Source: an uncultured Prevotellaceae bacterium (GTDB taxonomy: Bacteria > Bacteroidota > Bacteroidia > Bacteroidales > Muribaculaceae). From it: a DNA stretch of 64,000 nt. Location: assembly GCA_900320245.1 (NCBI GenBank), contig ONRP01000025.1:45210-109209 (forward strand), given 5' to 3'. The number at the start of each line of letters is the position of its first letter. Within the stretch, counting starts at the first letter, position 1. Made by a program: the position numbers and the translations under genes. Positions 62,436 through 64,000 of this stretch are shown here, one piece after another. The notes under the pieces are model-generated. The model saw only the letters and a program-made list of their open reading frames with translations. It ran no database searches and was not told where the DNA came from.

Positions 62436-64000
62436 ATGAAGAAATTTTTATTCGTTCTTTTGGCTGGTGCATTGGCACTGCCGATGATGGCTCAAAGTAA
62501 GGCTGACGAGGCTGCTGCTATGGCTAACTGCCGTCATGGTATCACCACCTCGAATACCGTGCTGACCAAGCATGCCAAAGTTGCTGCAATTCGCGAAGAC
62601 ATTCCTGCTGGCTATTGCGCAATTACCCTCGCAACTGATGATGTTTGGGGTGATGGCACTGGCTATCAGATGCTGCTTGATGCCGATGCTACCGCTTACG
62701 GCACTGAGTTTGAACCTGTTGGTGGTAGCGGTGTGTTCTCTGGCAATTATGACAATTTTGAGTACAAGATTCCCGAGAATGCCGATTCCGACCTGAACAC
62801 CTCTAACATTGTATTGGATGATGCTGTAACCATCTTGATTCCCGCTGGTGTCTATGACTACGCAATCACCAACCCGAGTCCTGCCGATGCTTGGATTTGG
62901 ATTGCTTCCAGCAATGGTACTGCTGGCGGTCGCGGCAATGACATCGAGTTCCTTGCTGGCGCTCAATATACTTTCCATGTATACAAGAATGGTGCCAACG
63001 ACGCAACCGACGTGGATATCTATGATCCCAATGCTCCCGTTATGCCCATGAACGTTACTGCCGATGAGCACGCTAACGTGGCTTGGGATAACGACCACGA
63101 TCCCCTCTTCAACCTGCGCTACAGGCCCTACGATCCCAACGTGACTCAGACTTTTTTCTGGGACTTCGATACCGATGAGTCACTTGAGGGCTGGGCAGTC
63201 TATGACGCTGATGCCGACGGATATACCTGGCGTCTTACCACTGATGGCGTAGACGGAACTTATTGCCTCACCTCCGACAGTTACTATAGTGGTGCACGCA
63301 CCCCCGATAACTGGGCATTCTCGCCTGAGATTACCCTGGGTGGCACGCTCACATTCTCGGCTAAGAACTACAGTGCCTCTTATCTTGACAAGTTTGTGGT
63401 TGCTGTATGCGTAGGTGATTATGAAGATGGTGAAACTGTCTATCTTGACAAATTCGTCGAGATAACCGATTTCATCCAGCCCGCTAACGCTTGGGAGGAA
63501 TTCACCGTCGAAATTCCTGAGAACCTCCGTGGCGAGAAGGGTCACTTCGCATTCCATCACTATGACTGCACCGACCAGTGGCGTGTACACATTGATAATG
63601 TAGCCTATACTATTCCCGGCAACGAGCCTGCAGAGTGGATCGTAGTCGAGGGCATCGAGGGCAACGAGTACACCATCGAGGGCCTCGAGGATGGCGTAAC
63701 CTATGAGGTACAGGTACAGGCTGTCAACGAGGCTGGCCAGGTTACCGACTGGACCGAGAGCACTCTGTTCACCTATGAGGCTGGTGACGTTCCCCAGCCC
63801 ACCGAGAAGACCGGTGCTCCCGTATTCAACGGCTACACCACCGACGGCATCCACGCTTACTTCATCGAGATCCAGGAGAGCGAGCCCAGCACCATCTACT
63901 ACCGCGTACAGTACGGTCAGGACGGTGAGTTCACCGAGTGGGCTGAGTATGAGGACATCCTGAGTTTCACCGAGGACGGCTGGTACCGCATCGAGGCTTA
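62436..64000 (+). CDS. gingipain-adhesin-like surface protein, 3' end beyond window
   Basis: Reads off the right edge with 521 complete codons. Signal peptide about 1-20 (MKKFLFVLLAGALALPMMAQ). Residues about 120-190 form a DUF2436-like domain (ILIPAGVYDYAITNPSPADA, WIWIASSNG, EFLAGAQYTFHVYK), as in haemagglutinin/gingipain adhesins of Porphyromonas. A cleaved-adhesin jelly-roll (about 230-390: FWDFDTDESLEGW, TPDNWAFSPEITLGG, HFAFHHYDCTDQWRVHIDN) and fibronectin type III-like segments (about 395-435, VTYEVQVQAVNEAG) follow. Secretion by T9SS is likely but the sorting domain would be beyond the window. No protease domain is present in the visible part. Confidence 0.85.
   Translation, partial: MKKFLFVLLAGALALPMMAQSKADEAAAMANCRHGITTSNTVLTKHAKVAAIREDIPAGYCAITLATDDVWGDGTGYQMLLDADATAYGTEFEPVGGSGVFSGNYDNFEYKIPENADSDLNTSNIVLDDAVTILIPAGVYDYAITNPSPADAWIWIASSNGTAGGRGNDIEFLAGAQYTFHVYKNGANDATDVDIYDPNAPVMPMNVTADEHANVAWDNDHDPLFNLRYRPYDPNVTQTFFWDFDTDESLEGWAVYDADADGYTWRLTTDGVDGTYCLTSDSYYSGARTPDNWAFSPEITLGGTLTFSAKNYSASYLDKFVVAVCVGDYEDGETVYLDKFVEITDFIQPANAWEEFTVEIPENLRGEKGHFAFHHYDCTDQWRVHIDNVAYTIPGNEPAEWIVVEGIEGNEYTIEGLEDGVTYEVQVQAVNEAGQVTDWTESTLFTYEAGDVPQPTEKTGAPVFNGYTTDGIHAYFIEIQESEPSTIYYRVQYGQDGEFTEWAEYEDILSFTEDGWYRIEA

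Overview
The window is chromosomal DNA from a member of the Bacteroidales (Bacteroidota), probably a gut or rumen Prevotella- or Muribaculaceae-like lineage. The exact genus cannot be fixed from sequence alone. The evidence is: -7 elements of the TAnnTTTG type ahead of several genes; Bacteroidota-style surface lipoproteins with Asp-rich residues after the lipobox Cys; a TonB-dependent receptor; a type IX secretion (T9SS) C-terminal domain; BspA-like leucine-rich repeats; a TamL-type outer-membrane lipoprotein; and an 11-subunit complex I without nuoEFG. GC content is moderately high in the housekeeping genes and visibly lower in the surface-protein genes (about 23.1-29.3 kb and 62.4 kb to the end).

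Layout. 0-3.6 kb, minus strand: two small surface lipoproteins and a TonB-dependent receptor. 3.9-4.9 kb: an exported dockerin-like/SUMF1-like protein. 5.4-22.6 kb: one long co-directional run, nuoA-B-CD-H, then a complete F-type ATP synthase set (atpD-C-B-E-F-H-A-G), then nuoI-J-K-L-M-N. The ATP synthase genes sit inside the complex I operon, so proton pump and proton-driven synthase appear to be transcribed together. 23.1-29.3 kb: two large exported repeat proteins with dockerin-like modules. The second is broken by a 13-bp tandem duplication within its SUMF1-like domain. 29.3-34.6 kb: three tandem genes that permute a beta-propeller (PD40) domain and a cell-wall amidase domain; the last carries a T9SS sorting domain. 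34.9 kb: a small heat-shock protein behind a good sigma-54 promoter with two upstream palindromes. 35.7-51.2 kb: a locus for harvesting and recycling peptidoglycan fragments. It comprises a sugar kinase paralogue, a large amidase-like protein, a glycosyltransferase, a GalT/HIT-like DUF4922 protein, a SpoIID-like protein, an AmpG-like permease with an unusual inserted domain, a NamZ-like exo-muramidase, a NagX-like membrane protein, a second sugar kinase, MurQ etherase and an SGNH hydrolase. 51.2-51.9 kb: a gene-free stretch with paired direct repeats, a candidate structured RNA and a MITE-like element. 51.9-62.1 kb: a thioredoxin-like protein, DoxX, mnmA, a bifunctional-nuclease/UVR protein, a nucleoside permease, rsmE, kdsA, a TPR protein and tamL. 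62.4 kb to the end: the start of a gingipain-adhesin-like surface protein.

The most striking observations are the ATP synthase operon nested in the nuo operon, the sigma-54/enhancer arrangement ahead of hsp20, the reversible-looking 13-bp duplication frameshift, the muropeptide salvage locus with DUF4922 and a modified AmpG, and a recurring class of 7-nt and 9-nt tandem arrays that begin at or inside the stop codons of upstream genes. Very long antisense reading frames (up to about 1480 codons) are shadows of the biased coding sequence and are not reported as genes.
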